This document shows positions 41,458 to 49,853 of a stretch of 64,000 nucleotides of DNA, piece after piece. The notes beneath the pieces were generated by a model. The model searched no databases and had not been told where the DNA came from. It saw nothing but the letters and a program-made list of their open reading frames with translations. The DNA is from Enterococcus cecorum (GTDB lineage Bacteria; Bacillota; Bacilli; Lactobacillales; Enterococcaceae), in the NCBI RefSeq assembly GCF_023221775.1, contig NZ_JAKUDS010000008.1, positions 1 through 64,000 of the forward strand, in the 5' to 3' direction. Numbering within the stretch: the first letter of the stretch is position 1; every line of letters starts with the position of its first letter. The translations under genes and the position numbers were made by a program.

Positions 41458-43011
41458 GTGAACGAAAAAGCATTAACTAATGAACATGTTGCATATAATA
41501 GAGCGAAAATTTGGCAGATAATTTTATTTACACTGAATAATACTTCTACGAATATCTACTTGTTTGCCTTTAGTTTTGTTACCTATTTCTCTACTGGTAT
41601 ATTGGGATTAGCCGCTATTTTTGTTAGTCAGCTGATGGGTTATATTAGGGTTTTTGATGGTGTGATTGACCCTGCAATTGGTATCTTGATAGATAAAACA
41701 GATACAAAATTTGGGAAATATCGTCCTATTTTAGTAATGGGAAATATCGTAACTGCGCTATCGTTTATTTTGTTATTCAATATCAACCATTTTGGTGAAG
41801 GGATGAAGATTCCTTTATTTTTAATTGCTTTGATTATCCACAAAATTGGTTATTCTTTGCAACAAACCATTACAAAAGCGGGACAAGCGGCTTTGACTAA
41901 CGATCCTCAACAGCGTCCAGTTTTCAATATCTTTGATGGTATCTTTACAACAATTTTATTTTCTGGCGGACAAATGATTGTATCGGGTTATCTTGTTCCT
42001 AAGTATAAAGGATTTACCCCGGAATTTTTTAAAGTATTTGTTTTTGGAGTTATTGTAATCTCAGCTTTACTGGGGATTTGCGCATTAATCGGTATCTGGC
42101 AGAAAGATAATAAAAAATATTTTGGTTTAGGTGAAAAGACACAAAAAACTTCATTAAAAGATTATTGGGCTGTTATTAAGGGAAATCAGCCTTTAAAAGT
42201 TTTGGCTTTATCAGCAGCGATGGTTAAATTTGTAGCACAGTTATTTAGTGATTCTGTTGTAACCGTGATGCTATTTGGTATTTTGCTGGGTAATTATGCT
42301 TTATCGGGACAAATCTCTTTAATAATGATTATACCTGGAGTAGCTATTACAGTAGGTGTTTCTAGTATTGCACGTAAGAAAGGTTTGCGTTTTGCCTATA
42401 TTCTTGCTTTACAAGTGGGCATTGTTGCTGCAACATTGCTTGCTGGTTTATTGTTTGTAAGTAAACCAGGTGCGCTCAATCTAGGAAAATGGGATTTATA
42501 CACAGTTACATTCCTAGTGCTATATGCCTTTGCTCGTTATGCTTCTACTGCGCCTTCAAGCCTGGTGTTAACAATGGGAGCAGATATTACAGACTATGAA
42601 ACTTCAGTATCAGGACGCTACTTGTCAGGAATGATAGGCACAATCTTTTCGTTAACTGACTCCATCGCATCTTCATTTGCACCGATGGTTGTTGGGTGGG
42701 TGTTGGCTAGTATTGGTTTTGCATCAGCCTATCCAACTGTTGAAACAGAACTTACATCATCTTTAAAGATGACTACAATTATTTTATTTGCGATTATTCC
42801 GATTATCGCTTTGCTAATTTCGTTATTCTTAATGCGTTTTTATAAGTTAGACCGAGAAACAATGGTTCAAATTCAAGAAAAAATTCATGTGATGAAAGCT
42901 GCAAAAGACGTAGAACGTGTACGAGATATCGCAAAGAACGTTCCTCTTTCTGATATGGATTATGTAGATATTTCTAAGTATCCAGTGCAAGAAGAAAACG
43001 AAGATAAATAA
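41458..43011 (+). CDS. GPH-family glycoside (glucuronide) cation symporter
   Basis: A 517-aa secondary transporter of the glycoside-pentoside-hexuronide family (MFS fold), with about 12 hydrophobic helices. DGVIDPAIGILIDKTDTKFGKYRP (quoted in part: IDPAIGILIDKTDTKFGKYR) is the loop 2-3 signature, and MGADITDYETSVSGRY is the matching motif in the second half. The start is GTG at 41458 after AAGGAGG. It directly precedes beta-glucuronidase, so it probably imports glucuronides with H+ or Na+. A hairpin at 43026-43056 lies between the two genes. Confidence 0.88.
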   Translation: MNEKALTNEHVAYNRAKIWQIILFTLNNTSTNIYLFAFSFVTYFSTGILGLAAIFVSQLMGYIRVFDGVIDPAIGILIDKTDTKFGKYRPILVMGNIVTALSFILLFNINHFGEGMKIPLFLIALIIHKIGYSLQQTITKAGQAALTNDPQQRPVFNIFDGIFTTILFSGGQMIVSGYLVPKYKGFTPEFFKVFVFGVIVISALLGICALIGIWQKDNKKYFGLGEKTQKTSLKDYWAVIKGNQPLKVLALSAAMVKFVAQLFSDSVVTVMLFGILLGNYALSGQISLIMIIPGVAITVGVSSIARKKGLRFAYILALQVGIVAATLLAGLLFVSKPGALNLGKWDLYTVTFLVLYAFARYASTAPSSLVLTMGADITDYETSVSGRYLSGMIGTIFSLTDSIASSFAPMVVGWVLASIGFASAYPTVETELTSSLKMTTIILFAIIPIIALLISLFLMRFYKLDRETMVQIQEKIHVMKAAKDVERVRDIAKNVPLSDMDYVDISKYPVQEENEDK

Positions 43012-43025
43012 TAATTTAGTATGAG

Positions 43026-43056
43026 AGGATGTGACTGATTCTGTTGCATCCTTTTT
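43026..43056 (+). terminator. Hairpin between transporter and uidA
   Basis: AGGATG (43026-43031) pairs with CATCCT (43047-43052), followed by T5. It is probably a leaky terminator that lowers uidA expression relative to the transporter. Confidence 0.5.
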
Positions 43057-43079
43057 CAATAATGAGAGGAGAATATATT

Positions 43080-44879
43080 ATGTTATATCCAAAGAATACA
43101 AAAACTAGAACAAGTATCGACTTAAATGGTGTTTGGAATTTTCAATTAGGGGAACATTTTGCAGAAAAAAGGCTAGAGGGTAAAGAAGTGATGGTTGTAC
43201 CTTCGTCATTTAATGATGTGATTGTCGATAATGATAAGCGAAATTATATTGGCGATTTTTGGTATGAACGTCAAATAGCCGTTCCCGATGTTGATGAAAA
43301 TCAAGAGCTCGTTTTGCGATTTGGCTCAGTGACGCATCGGGCAACGGTATATGTGGAAGGATACCAAATTGGTGAACATATTGGGGGCTTCACTCCGTTT
43401 GAATGTGTGATTCCTGCTAAACTTTACGATGGGAAGAGCCATTTACGTGTGACCATCCAAGCAAATAATAAACTTGATTTTTCGACCCTTCCAGTGGGAA
43501 ATTATGTAGAGGAGAAACAAGTGGATGGGACCATTCGAAGCAAGGTTTATGAAAATTTTGACTTTTTTAACTATGCGGGGATACATCGACCAGTGAAATT
43601 AATCATCAGACCAAAAACGCATTTACAAGACATTACGATTTTTAGTGATTTATCAGATGATTTATCGGAGGCTACTGTTCATTTTGAGTATCAAATTGAG
43701 GGAGATTACGATGAGTTGAAGATTGATATTATCGATGAAATGGGACAAGTAGTAGCTGAAATGGAAAATAATCAAGCAATCATTTCTGATGTGCATCTTT
43801 GGGAAGTTTTGAATGCATACTTGTATACTGCACAAATTCACATAATCAAATCAGGGAAGACGGTTGATTATTATGAAGAAGAGTTTGGTATACGAAAAGT
43901 TCGAGTAGCTAATGGACAATTTTTGATTAATGAAAAGCCATTTTATTTTAAAGGATTTGGAAAGCATGAGGATACTTATATTAACGGTCGAGGTCTAAAT
44001 GAAGCAGCAAATTTAATGGATTTAAATTTATTGAAAGCTATCGGTGCGAATTCATTTAGAACCTCTCATTATCCATATTCAGAAGAAATGATGCGTTTAG
44101 CCGATCGTTTAGGTATTGTCGTAATTGATGAGGTGCCAGCTGTGGGGCTATTCCAGAATTTTAGTGCAGCCTTAGATTTGATGAATCAAGAGACTGGTAA
44201 AGGGAATACTTGGGATAATATGAAGACGCATCAAACACACGAACAAGTCATTCGGGAGTTAGTGTCTCGTGATAAAAACCATGCTTGTGTGGTTATGTGG
44301 GTTGTAGCTAACGAACCAGCCTCACATGAAAAGGGAGCTAGAGCCTATTTTGAACCTTTAATTAAACTTTACAAATCCTTGGATCAACAACAACGTCCAA
44401 TAACATTAGTGAATATTATGAATGCAGGGCCTAATGAGGATGAGGTGGCAGACTTACTAGATGTTCTTTGTTTGAATCGTTACTATGGATGGTATAAAAA
44501 TCATGGAGATTTAGCAAAAGCTGAAGTTGGCTTACGAGAAGAATTGCTAGCCTGGCAACAAAAATATCCTGAAAAACCCATTGTTATGACTGAATATGGT
44601 GCGGATACTTTACCGGGTTTGCATTCGGTGTGGGAGATTCCTTATACTGAAGAATATCAGACGGATTACTATGAAATGAGTCATAAAGTTTTTGATGAAA
44701 TTCCTCATCTAGTAGGAGAGCAAGTTTGGAATTTCGCTGATTTTGAAACTAATGTGATGTTAATACGAGTGAAAGGCAACCATAAAGGATTGTTTTCTAG
44801 AAATCGTGAACCTAAGCAAGTGGTTCGTAGCTTTAAAAAACGTTGGATGAATATTCCTAACTATGGCTATAAACAATAA
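43080..44879 (+). CDS. uidA: Beta-glucuronidase (GH2)
   Basis: A 599-aa cytoplasmic glycoside hydrolase of family 2 (E. coli GUS 603 aa). Sugar-binding, Ig-like and TIM-barrel domains lie in that order. FRTSHYPYSEEMMRLADRLG begins the barrel, the acid/base Glu412 is in VANEPASHE and the nucleophile Glu505 in MTEYGAD. NRNPK-type uronate binding is represented by NREPKQVVRS near the C-terminus, and RVKGNHKG is typical. It splits imported beta-glucuronides to glucuronate for UxaC. GAGAGGAG precedes the ATG at 43080. Confidence 0.93.
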   Translation: MLYPKNTKTRTSIDLNGVWNFQLGEHFAEKRLEGKEVMVVPSSFNDVIVDNDKRNYIGDFWYERQIAVPDVDENQELVLRFGSVTHRATVYVEGYQIGEHIGGFTPFECVIPAKLYDGKSHLRVTIQANNKLDFSTLPVGNYVEEKQVDGTIRSKVYENFDFFNYAGIHRPVKLIIRPKTHLQDITIFSDLSDDLSEATVHFEYQIEGDYDELKIDIIDEMGQVVAEMENNQAIISDVHLWEVLNAYLYTAQIHIIKSGKTVDYYEEEFGIRKVRVANGQFLINEKPFYFKGFGKHEDTYINGRGLNEAANLMDLNLLKAIGANSFRTSHYPYSEEMMRLADRLGIVVIDEVPAVGLFQNFSAALDLMNQETGKGNTWDNMKTHQTHEQVIRELVSRDKNHACVVMWVVANEPASHEKGARAYFEPLIKLYKSLDQQQRPITLVNIMNAGPNEDEVADLLDVLCLNRYYGWYKNHGDLAKAEVGLREELLAWQQKYPEKPIVMTEYGADTLPGLHSVWEIPYTEEYQTDYYEMSHKVFDEIPHLVGEQVWNFADFETNVMLIRVKGNHKGLFSRNREPKQVVRSFKKRWMNIPNYGYKQ

Positions 44880-44881
44880 AA

Positions 44882-44903
44882 GGTTTACATGGTATAATAA
44901 ACC
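44882..44903 (+). promoter_or_regulatory. -10 and dyad upstream of the GntR/FCD gene
   Basis: GGTTTA (44882-44887) and TAAACC (44898-44903) form an inverted repeat around TATAAT (44893-44898). The -35 is weak. It may be an independent promoter for the regulator. Confidence 0.4.
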
Positions 44904-44927
44904 CAAAGAAAAGAAGGTGGGGGAATT

Positions 44928-45611
44928 ATGTCAAAATCATTAGTAGAACAAACAACAGACCGCCTATTGGAGTTAATTAAGGAAAAAGATTATCAGGTGG
45001 GCGACAAGCTAATGAATGAGTATGAGTTAGCCGAAGCGTTGGATGTAAGCCGTAGTACGATCCGCGAGGCCGTTCGTAGTTTAGCTACTCGAAATGTTTT
45101 AGAGGTGAGGCAAGGTTCAGGTACCTATATTAGTCCTAAAAAAGGGGTGCCGGAAGATCCGTTGGGTTTTTCGCTTGTCAAAGATGTAGCTAAATTGACG
45201 GCGGATTTGTTTGAATTACGTTATTTATTAGAACCTAGAATTGCGGAATTGGTGGCGAAACGTGCAACTGCAGAAGAAGTGGCACAACTAGAAAAGATTG
45301 TTTTTGAAATTGAGTCGGCAATTGAACGGGAAGATCCTAAACATTTAGAACTAGATGTCGAGTTTCACTCAATGTTAGCGCGAATGAGTGGAAATATTGC
45401 GATGGATAATTTGCTGCCGGTCATTAATCAGTCTATTCATTTGATTAATGCGAATTACACAACACGTAAGATGAAAAGCGATACCCTTCATTCTCATCGA
45501 CGTATTCTAAAAGCCATTAAAGAAAAAGATCCGGTTGCTGCTTATGACGAGATGATGTTTCATATGCTTTCAGTTAAGAACAATGCATTTTCATCAGATG
45601 AATATTTGTAA
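44928..45611 (+). CDS. GntR/FadR-family (FCD) regulator, UxuR-like
   Basis: A 227-aa regulator. The GntR winged helix (about 5-70; MNEYELAEALDVSRSTIREAVRSL in outline) precedes an all-helical FCD ligand domain (about 80-220) with metal-binding residues in DVEFHSMLARMSGN and LHSHRRILKAI. It lies between uidA and uxaC, so it should be the hexuronate-responsive repressor of this cluster. The palindrome TCATC-N-GATGA recurs in two promoters here and at the 3' end of this gene itself, and is its best candidate operator. A strong terminator follows. Confidence 0.87.
   Translation: MSKSLVEQTTDRLLELIKEKDYQVGDKLMNEYELAEALDVSRSTIREAVRSLATRNVLEVRQGSGTYISPKKGVPEDPLGFSLVKDVAKLTADLFELRYLLEPRIAELVAKRATAEEVAQLEKIVFEIESAIEREDPKHLELDVEFHSMLARMSGNIAMDNLLPVINQSIHLINANYTTRKMKSDTLHSHRRILKAIKEKDPVAAYDEMMFHMLSVKNNAFSSDEYL
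45590..45602. promoter_or_regulatory. Third copy of the TCATC-N-GATGA palindrome
   Basis: TTCATCAGATGAA is a perfect 13-bp palindrome in the last codons of the GntR gene, about 75 bp upstream of the uxaC promoter copy. It may assist repression by looping. Confidence 0.45.
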
Positions 45612-45647
45612 AAAGAGCGAAAAAAAGAGAAATTCCGCTCTTTTTTT
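45611..45647 (+). terminator. Terminator after the GntR/FCD gene
   Basis: AAAAGAGCG (45611-45619) pairs with CGCTCTTTT, followed by a T run to 45647. Confidence 0.75.
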
Positions 45648-45657
45648 ATGCAAATAA

Positions 45658-45686
45658 TTGACAAATCATCAGATGAATTGTATAGT
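45658..45686 (+). promoter_or_regulatory. uxaC operon promoter with palindromic operator
   Basis: A perfect TTGACA (45658-45663), a 17-base spacer and TATAGT (45681-45686). TCATCAGATGA (45666-45676) lies in the spacer, the same geometry as P1 at 41314. TGTAAATCGCTTCCA (45692-45706) downstream is cre-like. Confidence 0.65.
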
Positions 45687-45741
45687 GTAATTGTAAATCG
45701 CTTCCAACGAAAAACGAAACAAAAGAGAAAGGACGGTTCGC

Positions 45742-47148
45742 ATGACTTTTAACGATGAAAACTTTATGTTGAAAAATGAACCTGCAAGAAGGCTCTATCA
45801 AAAAGTCAAAGATCAACCTATTTTTGATTTTCACTGTCATTTGAGTCCAAAAGAAATTTATGAAGATCAAGTATTTGAAGATATTGTTGATTTATGGCTA
45901 GGAGGAGATCATTATAAGTGGCGTTTGATGCGAGCATATGGCGTTCCTGAAAAAGAGATTACCGGTTCTAGTGATAAATTGACAAAATTCAAGGCCTGGG
46001 CGAAAACAGTTAGTCATGCTTATGGCAATCCACTTTATCACTGGAGTCATTTGGAATTAAAAAATGTTTTTGGTATTACTGATTTGTTAACAGAAGAAAA
46101 CGCTGAAGAGATGTATGACAAATTAAATCAGATTATTCAAGACAAGCAATTGAGTCCAAGAAAATTAATTCAAATGAGCAAGGTAAACTTTATCGGAACA
46201 ACAGACCATCCACTAGACGATTTAGTGTGGCATGAAAAAATCGCGCAAGATACAGATTTTCATGTTGAAGTTGCACCGACTTTCAGACCAGATGAAGTTT
46301 TTGTTGAGCATGCTAATTTCAATGAATTTATTTCACGACTAGCTGAGGTAACCAAGCATGAGATTCATCATTTTAACGATGTTGTGGCCGCTTTAGAAGA
46401 ACGCGTGAAATACTTTGTTGATCATGGTTGTAAGGCAAGTGATATTAGTTTTGGAGAAGTTGTTTTTGAAAAGGTCAGTCAAGCACAATGCGATGAAATT
46501 CTAAAAAAACGTTTAGCCAATCAGCATTTAACACAACTAGAAGTGAGACAGTGGCAAAGTGCCATATTTAAAGAATTATGTCGTTTATATCATCAATATG
46601 GCTTAGTTACTCAAGTTCATTTTGGTGCTCTTCGCAATAATCATACGCAATTATATTCTAAGCTCGGTCCAGATTGTGGTGTCGATTCGATAGGTGAACA
46701 AACCTATCTTACACAAAATCTAAATCTATTATTAGATGATTACGCTCGAAGCAATCAATTACCTAAGATGATTTGGTATAACTTAAATCCAATTTACAAC
46801 ATTCCACTAGCCAACACTTTAGCGAATTTCCAAGCGAATAATCATAGTATAAAAAGTCAATTGCAGTATGGTGCGGCTTGGTGGTTTGCGGATACAAAAT
46901 TAGGTATGATCAATCAAATGGAGACACTCGCTGAACAGGGGATGCTCGCAAACTTTGTCGGAATGCTGACAGATTCAAGAAGTTTCTTATCTTATCAACG
47001 TCATGATTATTTTAGAAGAATTTTATGCACGCTTGTTGGGACTTGGATTGCAGAAGAGGAAGTGCCAGCAGATTTCGAAAAATTAGGTCAGTTTGTAGCC
47101 AATATTTGTTATGATAATGCGCTACATTTTTTCAAGGGGGAAGTTTAG
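45742..47148 (+). CDS. uxaC: Glucuronate isomerase
   Basis: A 468-aa amidohydrolase-superfamily isomerase converting D-glucuronate to D-fructuronate (and galacturonate to tagaturonate). [12 protein letters not shown] near residue 30, the [11 protein letters not shown]-type region (here [11 protein letters not shown]), [22 protein letters not shown] near the C-terminus (quoted in part: [20 protein letters not shown]) and length match UxaC closely. AAAGGACGG precedes the ATG. It is the first gene of a tight operon with uxuA, an SDR, a HAD hydrolase and a GH3 enzyme. Confidence 0.95.
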   Translation: MTFNDENFMLKNEPARRLYQKVKDQPIFDFHCHLSPKEIYEDQVFEDIVDLWLGGDHYKWRLMRAYGVPEKEITGSSDKLTKFKAWAKTVSHAYGNPLYHWSHLELKNVFGITDLLTEENAEEMYDKLNQIIQDKQLSPRKLIQMSKVNFIGTTDHPLDDLVWHEKIAQDTDFHVEVAPTFRPDEVFVEHANFNEFISRLAEVTKHEIHHFNDVVAALEERVKYFVDHGCKASDISFGEVVFEKVSQAQCDEILKKRLANQHLTQLEVRQWQSAIFKELCRLYHQYGLVTQVHFGALRNNHTQLYSKLGPDCGVDSIGEQTYLTQNLNLLLDDYARSNQLPKMIWYNLNPIYNIPLANTLANFQANNHSIKSQLQYGAAWWFADTKLGMINQMETLAEQGMLANFVGMLTDSRSFLSYQRHDYFRRILCTLVGTWIAEEEVPADFEKLGQFVANICYDNALHFFKGEV

Positions 47149-47149
47149 A

Positions 47150-48217
47150 ATGCAGATGACATTTAGATGGTATGGCAAAGACGATCCAGTAACGCTAGAA
47201 AATATTCGACAAATACCTGGAATGGAAGGAATTGTTTCGGCGATTTATGATATTCCAGTCGGTGAAGTTTGGCCACAAGAGAGAATCCATGCTTTAAAAG
47301 AAGAAGTGGAAGCTCATGGACTAAAATTATCAGTGATTGAAAGTGTACCCGTCCATGAAGATATTAAATTAGGCCGTCCGACACGTGAACGCTTGATTGA
47401 TAATTATAAGCAAACGATTCGCAATCTTGCAGCGGAAGATATTCGAATTATTTGTTATAACTTTATGCCCGTATTTGACTGGACTAGAACTGATTTGAAT
47501 TATGAATATCCAGATGGTTCACATGCTTTGATTTTTGATGAAGAAGTATCGAAAAAGATGGATCCGGTCAATGGTGAGTTGGCTTTACCAGGTTGGGATG
47601 CTAGTTATACCAAAGAAGAGATGGCCGCAGTGATTGATGCTTATAAAGAAGTGGACGAAGAAAAACTTTGGGAAAACCTAGCATACTTTATTAACGAAAT
47701 CATTCCGGTAGCTGAAGAAGTTGGCGTAGAGATGGCGATTCATCCCGATGATCCTCCTTATTCAATTTTTGGCTTACCACGGATAATTACCGATTTAGAT
47801 GCAGTAAAACGTTTCTTGGATTTATACGATAGCAAAGCAAATGGTGTGACTCTATGTGTGGGTTCGTTTGCCTCTGATCCAAAAAATGATCCCATTGAAA
47901 TTTTACGATACGCTCTTTCAAGAAATCGTGTGAACTTTATGCATGCTAGAAATATTCGCCTAGGACGTGGTAAATCTTTCAAAGAGTGTGCGCATCCATC
48001 AAAATATGGCTCCATCGATATGTATGAAGTAGTAAAATCCTTATACGAATATCGATTTACAGGGCCAATTCGTCCAGACCACGGTCGGATGATTTGGGGC
48101 GAAACCGGTCGTCCAGGATATGGTTTATATGACCGTGCGTTAGGAGCAACTTATCTGTATGGCTTGTATGAAGCAGTTGTGAAAGAAAACGAGGAGGAAA
48201 AAGAATGGGAAGAGTAA
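47150..48217 (+). CDS. uxuA: Mannonate dehydratase
   Basis: A 355-aa dehydratase converting D-mannonate to 2-keto-3-deoxygluconate. TFRWYGKDDPVTLENIRQIP at the N-terminus, MAIHPDDPPYSIFGLPRI, LCVGSFASDP, FMHARNI, and RPDHGRMIWGE near the C-terminus are UxuA hallmarks carrying the metal ligands. The start is the ATG at 47150, one base after the uxaC stop, with AAGGGGG upstream inside uxaC. It overlaps the next gene by 13 bases. Confidence 0.95.
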   Translation: MQMTFRWYGKDDPVTLENIRQIPGMEGIVSAIYDIPVGEVWPQERIHALKEEVEAHGLKLSVIESVPVHEDIKLGRPTRERLIDNYKQTIRNLAAEDIRIICYNFMPVFDWTRTDLNYEYPDGSHALIFDEEVSKKMDPVNGELALPGWDASYTKEEMAAVIDAYKEVDEEKLWENLAYFINEIIPVAEEVGVEMAIHPDDPPYSIFGLPRIITDLDAVKRFLDLYDSKANGVTLCVGSFASDPKNDPIEILRYALSRNRVNFMHARNIRLGRGKSFKECAHPSKYGSIDMYEVVKSLYEYRFTGPIRPDHGRMIWGETGRPGYGLYDRALGATYLYGLYEAVVKENEEEKEWEE

Positions 48218-49044
48218 TTGAATTTAAGGATAAGGTAGTGGTCATTACAGGAGCTGGGGGTGTCATTTGCGGTTACTTGGCTAAAGAGTTCGCTAAAGCT
48301 GGTGCCAAGGTTGCTTTACTAGACTTAAATGAAGCCGCTGCCCAAAAATATGTGGATGAAATTGTAACTGAAAAGGGAGTAGCTAGAGCCTATCAAGCCA
48401 ATGTATTAGACAAAGCAAATTTAGAAGCTGTAAAGGAAGCTGTTTTAGCTGACTTTGGGGCAGTAGATATATTAATAAATGGTGCAGGAGGGAATAATCC
48501 AAAGGCAACAACAGATAATGAATTTCACGAATTAGAATTACCTGCTGAGACCAAGACCTTCTTTGATTTAGATAAAGCAGGAATTGAATTTGTTTTTAAT
48601 TTGAACTATCTTGGAACCCTTTTACCAACACAAGTTTTTGCCAAAGAAATGGTCGGAAGAAAAGGTGCGAATATTATCAATATCTCTAGTATGAATGCTT
48701 TCACCCCGCTTACAAAAATTCCAGCTTATTCCGGAGCAAAAGCCGCAATTAGCAACTTTACCCAATGGTTAGCCGTTCATTTTTCAAAAGTTGGCATCCG
48801 TTGTAATGCAATTGCGCCTGGCTTTTTAGTGACAAATCAAAATCGCGGATTGTTATTTGATGAAGCAGGAAATCCAACGGCGCGAGCACATAAGATTTTG
48901 ACGAATACCCCAATGAATCGTTTTGGCGAGGCAGAAGAATTAGTCGGTGGGGTCTTCTTCTTAGCGGATGAATCGCTAGCAAGTTTTGTCAACGGTGTAA
49001 TCTTGCCAATCGATGGTGGGTTTGCGGCGTATTCAGGGGTGTAA
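48205..49044 (+). CDS. SDR-family D-mannonate oxidoreductase (UxuB role)
   Basis: A 279-aa short-chain dehydrogenase. The nucleotide loop is TGAGGVICGYLAKEFAKAG, then NGAGGNNP, the catalytic SSMNAFTPLTKIPAYSGAKA block (Ser, Tyr and Lys) and PIDGGFAAYSG at the C-terminus. Position between uxuA and the rest of the hexuronate genes implies it reduces D-fructuronate to D-mannonate with NADH, replacing the unrelated long-chain UxuB of E. coli; Firmicutes often use such an SDR. GAGGAGG in the end of uxuA serves as ribosome site. Confidence 0.85.
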   Translation: MGRVIEFKDKVVVITGAGGVICGYLAKEFAKAGAKVALLDLNEAAAQKYVDEIVTEKGVARAYQANVLDKANLEAVKEAVLADFGAVDILINGAGGNNPKATTDNEFHELELPAETKTFFDLDKAGIEFVFNLNYLGTLLPTQVFAKEMVGRKGANIINISSMNAFTPLTKIPAYSGAKAAISNFTQWLAVHFSKVGIRCNAIAPGFLVTNQNRGLLFDEAGNPTARAHKILTNTPMNRFGEAEELVGGVFFLADESLASFVNGVILPIDGGFAAYSGV

Positions 49045-49047
49045 TAG

Positions 49048-49842
49048 ATGACAGGAAAGTTTGTATTTTGTATTGATTCAGATGGCTGTGTAATGGATAC
49101 CATGACTTATAAACACCAATTATTTTTTGGACCTTTAGCAGCAGATGTTTTTGAAGTGGAAAATCGCGAGGCCTTCTTACAAGAATGGGATCGGATGAAT
49201 CTATTTTCCAGAACACGCGGCGTGAATCGTTTCGTAGGACTAGTGATGGGATTAGAATATGCTGGAGTAAAGAATATCGAAAATTTAAAAGCTTGGGTAG
49301 AACATACACCCCAATTATCAAATGCGAGCCTAGAAGCGCAAATTGCGAAAAAACCAAGTGAAGATTTAAAAAAAGCCTTAGTTTGGTCTAACGCAGTCAA
49401 CCAACATATTCATGATTACAAAGGAGATACTCATACTTTTGAAAGCGTTCCAGAAAGTTTAGAGAAATTGCATCAGCTTGGAAAAATTTGGATTGTTAGT
49501 TCAGCCAATAAAGAAGCGGTACAAGCAGAGTGGCAAGATCATGGTTTAATGAAGTATGTCGATACATTATTTTGCCAAGATAAAGGGAAGAAAGAAGATG
49601 CCTTAGCTCAACTATTAGCTGAAGGTTATCAACATTCAGAAGTATTGATGATAGGCGATTCTCCTGGTGATTTAAAGGCAGCTGAGATGAATCAGGTAGG
49701 CTTTTATCCGATTTTAGTTGGTAAAGAAAAGCAATCCTGGACGCGTTTAGCTGAACAAGTAGCTAGTGATTTTGTGAATCAAGCATTATCAAAAGAAGAT
49801 TATCGAAGTTACGCAGATGAATTTTGGCATAATTTGGATTAG
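49048..49842 (+). CDS. HAD-superfamily phosphatase in the uronate operon
   Basis: A 264-aa haloacid dehalogenase-like hydrolase. The nucleophile motif is CIDSDGCVMDTM (Asp10, Asp12), motif II is WIVSSANKEA, motif III Lys is in CQDKGKKEDAL, and motif IV is MIGDSPGDLKAAEMN. The helical cap (about 20-125) is larger than in phosphoglycolate phosphatase. It starts three bases after the SDR stop. The substrate is unknown; sugar-phosphate removal during uronate overflow is a reasonable guess only. Confidence 0.75.
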   Translation: MTGKFVFCIDSDGCVMDTMTYKHQLFFGPLAADVFEVENREAFLQEWDRMNLFSRTRGVNRFVGLVMGLEYAGVKNIENLKAWVEHTPQLSNASLEAQIAKKPSEDLKKALVWSNAVNQHIHDYKGDTHTFESVPESLEKLHQLGKIWIVSSANKEAVQAEWQDHGLMKYVDTLFCQDKGKKEDALAQLLAEGYQHSEVLMIGDSPGDLKAAEMNQVGFYPILVGKEKQSWTRLAEQVASDFVNQALSKEDYRSYADEFWHNLD

Positions 49843-49853
49843 GAGGGATATTT

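Noticed and set aside
41295-41480. 61-aa frame overlapping the glucuronide transporter start
   Set aside because: It spans the two promoters and the cre-like site and has no ribosome site; treated as non-coding.
48758-49400. Several minus-strand frames of 74-122 aa
   Set aside because: They lie opposite the SDR and HAD genes, have atypical composition and no start signals.
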